From positions 1 through 8,911 of the forward strand of contig JAPLDN010000367.1 in assembly GCA_026391755.1 (NCBI GenBank): a DNA stretch of 8,911 nt, written 5' to 3'. Shown piece by piece: positions 6,871 through 8,911 of this stretch (positions are counted from its first letter, which is position 1; every line of letters starts with the position of its first letter). The notes under the pieces are model-generated. The model did not search any database. It was not told the DNA's origin and saw nothing but the letters and a program-made list of their open reading frames with translations. Both the position numbers and the translations under genes were made by a program. The DNA is from Bacteroidota bacterium. Its GTDB lineage: Bacteria; Bacteroidota; Bacteroidia; Bacteroidales; FEN-979.

Positions 6871-7431
6871 TCACACATTGCCCAATGCCTCACGCCTTTT
6901 GTTTTTAAGCTGTTTGAAGTGGGAAGGAGTAAGCCCTGTCATCTTTTTGAACTGGTTTGACAGGTGGGCCACACTGCTGTAATGAAGTTTATAGGCAATT
7001 TCGGTAAGATTAAGCTCGTCGTAAACGAGTAATTCTTTTACCTTTTCAATTTTATGGGCCAGGTAAAACTTTTCGATGGTAGTCCCTTTAACCTCAGTAA
7101 AAAGATTGGAGAGATAGGTGTAATTATGATTGAGTTTTTCGGCCAGGTAATCTGAAAGATTTATTTTGATCTGGTCTTCGGTATAATGGACCAGTTCGAT
7201 GATGACCATTTTGATCCTTTCGACCAGCAGGCTCTTTTTATCATCCATCAATTCAAGCCCAGACTTTCTCAAGGCAATATCCAGGTTTGCCAGTTGCTCT
7301 TCTGAAATATCATCCTTAATATCAGCCTCACCCAAATCTACAGCAACATAATGTACGCCCAGCTTTTTCAACTCGGTCTTTACAACCATTTTGCAACGGA
7401 TGCAAACCATATTTTTGATGTAGAGCTTCAA
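6871..7431 (-). CDS. AraC-type transcriptional regulator with HMA-like CxxC N-terminus
   Basis: The protein is 186 aa from the TTG start. Residues 1-65 (KLYIKNMVCIRCKMVV...YVAVDLGEADI...LRKSGLELMDD) look like a heavy-metal-associated ferredoxin-like fold, with Cys10 and Cys13 placed as in the metal-binding MxCxxC loop. Residues about 85-178 are an AraC/XylS double helix-turn-helix: YLAEKLNHNYTYLSNLF, then LTEIAYKLHYSSVAHLSNQFKKMTGLTPSHFK. Members of this architecture in Bacteroidota often sit near resistance or stress genes; whether they bind metal is unsettled. The start is TTG at 7431. The HMA strand begins right there, an in-frame stop lies six codons upstream, and a consensus promoter ends about 20 bp before it. 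The alternative Met at residue 8 would cut the first strand. It lies between the desaturase and the lipoprotein-led cluster, so either may be its target. Confidence 0.9.
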   Translation of the reverse strand: MKLYIKNMVCIRCKMVVKTELKKLGVHYVAVDLGEADIKDDISEEQLANLDIALRKSGLELMDDKKSLLVERIKMVIIELVHYTEDQIKINLSDYLAEKLNHNYTYLSNLFTEVKGTTIEKFYLAHKIEKVKELLVYDELNLTEIAYKLHYSSVAHLSNQFKKMTGLTPSHFKQLKNKRREALGNV

Positions 7432-7450
7432 TGAATCATAGGGCTTTCAG

Positions 7451-7481
7451 CAAAAGTATTAATTAATTTGAAAAAGACAAA
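7451..7481 (-). promoter_or_regulatory. Bacteroidota consensus promoter for the AraC-type gene
   Basis: Read on the minus strand, TTTG (7481-7478) is followed by 19 bases and then TACTTTTG (7458-7451). This matches the Bacteroidota primary-sigma consensus TTTG-N19-21-TAnnTTTG exactly. Transcription would begin near 7446, leaving a leader of about 15 nt before the TTG start. The promoter sits in the 66-bp gap after the desaturase stop, so the AraC gene need not depend on desaturase transcription. Confidence 0.75.
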
Positions 7482-7497
7482 TTAAATAATTAAGCAT

Positions 7498-8508
7498 TCA
7501 GCTGAATTTCAGCTTCCTGAAACTGATCATTTCCCGGGTTTTTTCATTCCATAAACGAAAGGTGATTGTTTTAAAACCGGGCCAGAACCTGAGGGGTTTT
7601 ATACCGTTAAACAGGGCATTCTCCTGATGGCATTTCGAGAGGTTATAATTTGGAATGAGAGGGCTGAGATGATGAATATGGTGGAACCCGATATTGCCTG
7701 TGAAATATTGGAGGACAGGGGGGAGCTCATAGTAAGAACTTCCTTCCAGGGCCACTTTTTTATAATTCCAGTTCCCGTTCCTGGTCCAGAGAGTGGGGTT
7801 GAATTGGTGCTGAATATAAAAAAGCCAGAACCCAAGGATGCCTGCAATGTAAATAATGGGAAACTGTATCAGGATGAACGCTTTCACGCCAATCAGCATG
7901 CTCATTGAAACGGCAAACAGCAGAAGGCCTGCATTGGTAATATATACGCCCATCCTCCCTTTGCTGTCCATATGTTTTTTAGTGAACCTGTTGCCGATAA
8001 GGAATACATAAAGAGGCCCGATCCCGAACATGGTAACAGGGTTCCTGTAAAACCTGTACACGATCTTTCTCCAGCGCGAACTTTCTTTATACTCATCCAC
8101 GGTCATGGTCCATACATCACCTGTTCCCCTTTTGTCGAGGTTCCCCACAGTTTCGTGATGGATATAATGGTTTTTTGACCAGCTGTAATAGGGAGTAAAG
8201 GTCAGTATACCCAAAAAAAGCCCCATCCTGTTACTCAGCTTATGAGATTGGAAAAACGAACCATGTCCCAAGTCATGATATATGATAAATATTCGAACCA
8301 GCATGCCGGCTGCAGGAATTGAAAGCCCCAGGGTGATCCAGTATGATACCGAAAGGCTTAAATACATTATAAACCAGGCAAGGGAATAAATAAAGAGGTT
8401 GGTGGATAACTGCACCCAGCTTGTAACTTGATTTGGGTGGTTGTACCTTTTGACGATCTGCACCCAGGAATTTTCGGGTATCGCATTTTGAAGATTCAAA
8501 GAACTCAT
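7498..8508 (-). CDS. Fatty acid desaturase (membrane di-iron, DesA/omega-6-like)
   Basis: The 336-aa integral membrane protein has the three histidine boxes of acyl-lipid desaturases: HDLGH (78-82), HYIHH (114-118) and HHIHH (276-280). It also has YIQHQFNP (231-238), typical of the Delta-12/omega-6 type. Hydrophobic helices lie at about 36-75, 95-110, 165-172, 190-230. The family uses O2 and an electron donor at a di-iron centre to introduce a double bond into membrane fatty acyl chains, often in response to cold. Regioselectivity cannot be read from sequence. I start at ATG 8508. The reading frame is open to a TTG at 8529, but that TTG lies inside the likely -7 promoter box. It is divergent from the MFS gene and followed by the AraC gene with its own promoter. 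Confidence 0.93.
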   Translation of the reverse strand: MSSLNLQNAIPENSWVQIVKRYNHPNQVTSWVQLSTNLFIYSLAWFIMYLSLSVSYWITLGLSIPAAGMLVRIFIIYHDLGHGSFFQSHKLSNRMGLFLGILTFTPYYSWSKNHYIHHETVGNLDKRGTGDVWTMTVDEYKESSRWRKIVYRFYRNPVTMFGIGPLYVFLIGNRFTKKHMDSKGRMGVYITNAGLLLFAVSMSMLIGVKAFILIQFPIIYIAGILGFWLFYIQHQFNPTLWTRNGNWNYKKVALEGSSYYELPPVLQYFTGNIGFHHIHHLSPLIPNYNLSKCHQENALFNGIKPLRFWPGFKTITFRLWNEKTREMISFRKLKFS

Positions 8509-8526
8509 GATAAATATAATAAAGTG

Positions 8527-8534
8527 CAAAGGTA
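8527..8534 (-). promoter_or_regulatory. Probable -7 box of the desaturase promoter
   Basis: On the minus strand the sequence reads TACCTTTG, matching TAnnTTTG. No TTTG occurs at the expected 19-21 base distance upstream; the nearest is at 8569-8566, too far. This may be a weak or activator-dependent promoter. Transcription would start near 8522, giving a leader of about 13 nt before ATG 8508. Confidence 0.5.
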
Positions 8535-8638
8535 CGACATAAAATAACCGATTGTTTGTTTAGATCAAATTAAAATAGACCCAGAGGGTGTGATGGATCT
8601 AAAATGAGACTTAAAAAGAACCCGGCCGTATTTGTGTA

Positions 8639-8669
8639 TTTGATGGAAAGAGATAAATATGTATGTTTG
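8639..8669 (+). promoter_or_regulatory. Bacteroidota consensus promoter for the MFS transporter gene
   Basis: TTTG (8639-8642), a 19-base spacer and TATGTTTG (8662-8669) match TTTG-N19-TAnnTTTG exactly on the plus strand. Transcription would begin near 8674, about 32 nt before the MFS ATG at 8706. The rest of the divergent gap (8535-8705) holds no recognisable gene. Confidence 0.75.
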
Positions 8670-8705
8670 TAAAACACATTATTCCTGAACCAAACCCGGT
8701 ATGCT

Positions 8706-8911
8706 ATGACAGGCATTCCTGTTTCTGATCTTCAAGGCTTGCAGCCGAAACTGTTAAATGAATCCCTGACCATAACCAGGGTCCATTACAAGATACTGGG
8801 CATGAGCTGGGCCGGCTGGGTATTTGATTTTTACGATCTCATACTGTTCACTTTTCTCCTGATCCCTATCTCAAAAGAGTATAATTTTTCGAATCTGCAG
8901 ATGTCATATGT
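8706..8911 (+). CDS. MFS transporter, N-terminal part, cut by window edge
   Basis: The 68 visible codons begin MTGIPVSDLQGLQPKLL and include HYKILGMSWAGWVFDFYDLILFTFLLIPISKEY. A soluble N-terminus is followed by a first transmembrane helix containing G-W-x-F-D-F-Y-D. This resembles TM1 of major-facilitator transporters of the sugar/metabolite:H+ symporter type, where an acidic Asp in TM1 is common. The substrate cannot be called from this fragment. The gene has its own consensus promoter and diverges from the desaturase. The ATG overlaps a three-codon reading frame (ATG CTA TGA, 8701-8709), probably by chance. Confidence 0.75.
   Translation, partial: MTGIPVSDLQGLQPKLLNESLTITRVHYKILGMSWAGWVFDFYDLILFTFLLIPISKEYNFSNLQMSY

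Noticed and set aside
6877..6888. Palindrome CATTG-CC-CAATG
   Set aside because: It lies inside the last codons of the AraC-type gene, has short arms, and is likely chance.
7599..8178. Frames inside the desaturase (7599-7847 and 7902-8096 minus, 7627-7908 and 7972-8178 plus)
   Set aside because: The desaturase reading frame has all three histidine boxes and is uninterrupted, so these are alternative-frame shadows.
8701..8709. Three-codon upstream frame ATG CTA TGA overlapping the MFS start in ATGA
   Set aside because: It is too short to judge and expected by chance. There is no regulatory codon pattern.

Overview
The window looks like chromosomal DNA of a Bacteroidota bacterium. The support is moderate to low GC, two promoters matching the Bacteroidota consensus TTTG-N19-TAnnTTTG, weak or absent Shine-Dalgarno sequences, and families common in that phylum (AraC regulator with an HMA-like N-terminus, YtxH protein, AI-2E permease, CheB-CheR-PAS fusion). 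No tRNA, rRNA, CRISPR array, transposase or prophage was seen.

Right part (6871-8911). A fatty acid desaturase (minus strand, true start probably ATG at 8508) is divergent from the start of an MFS transporter (plus strand, runs off the window) that has a consensus promoter at 8639-8669. Downstream of the desaturase is a small AraC-type regulator with a CxxC, HMA-like N-terminus. It has its own consensus promoter (7451-7481) and appears to start at a TTG codon.

Middle (3841-6870). A 227-bp gap with two short inverted repeats precedes a tightly packed minus-strand set of small envelope or stress proteins: a coiled-coil lipoprotein, a YtxH protein, a holin-X-like two-helix membrane protein, an uncharacterised 134-aa protein and an AI-2E/PerM-type permease. 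The permease stop overlaps by four bases (ATGA) the start of a 45-codon ORF. I read that ORF as the N-terminal stump of a GH130-type glycosidase/phosphorylase whose remaining ~300 residues are missing.

Left part (1-3804). Immediately after the stump the same strand continues with signalling genes: a 974-aa CheB-CheR-PAS-coiled coil-PAS-PAS fusion with neither a receiver nor a kinase domain, a 188-aa PAS-only protein 7 bp downstream, and a universal stress protein joined to the latter by an ATGA overlap and cut by the window edge.

Spacing (gaps of 66, 22, 6, -11, -4, 36, 7 and -4 bp) suggests one long stress/envelope transcript from 6643 leftward, or two transcripts meeting at the GH130 scar. 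The most notable points are the coupled glycosidase remnant at the junction of the two blocks, the two successive sensory proteins without a kinase output, and the HMA-AraC gene next to the stress cluster. Nothing here proves a new system. The functional link between the stress block and the CheBR/PAS/Usp block is inference from layout.
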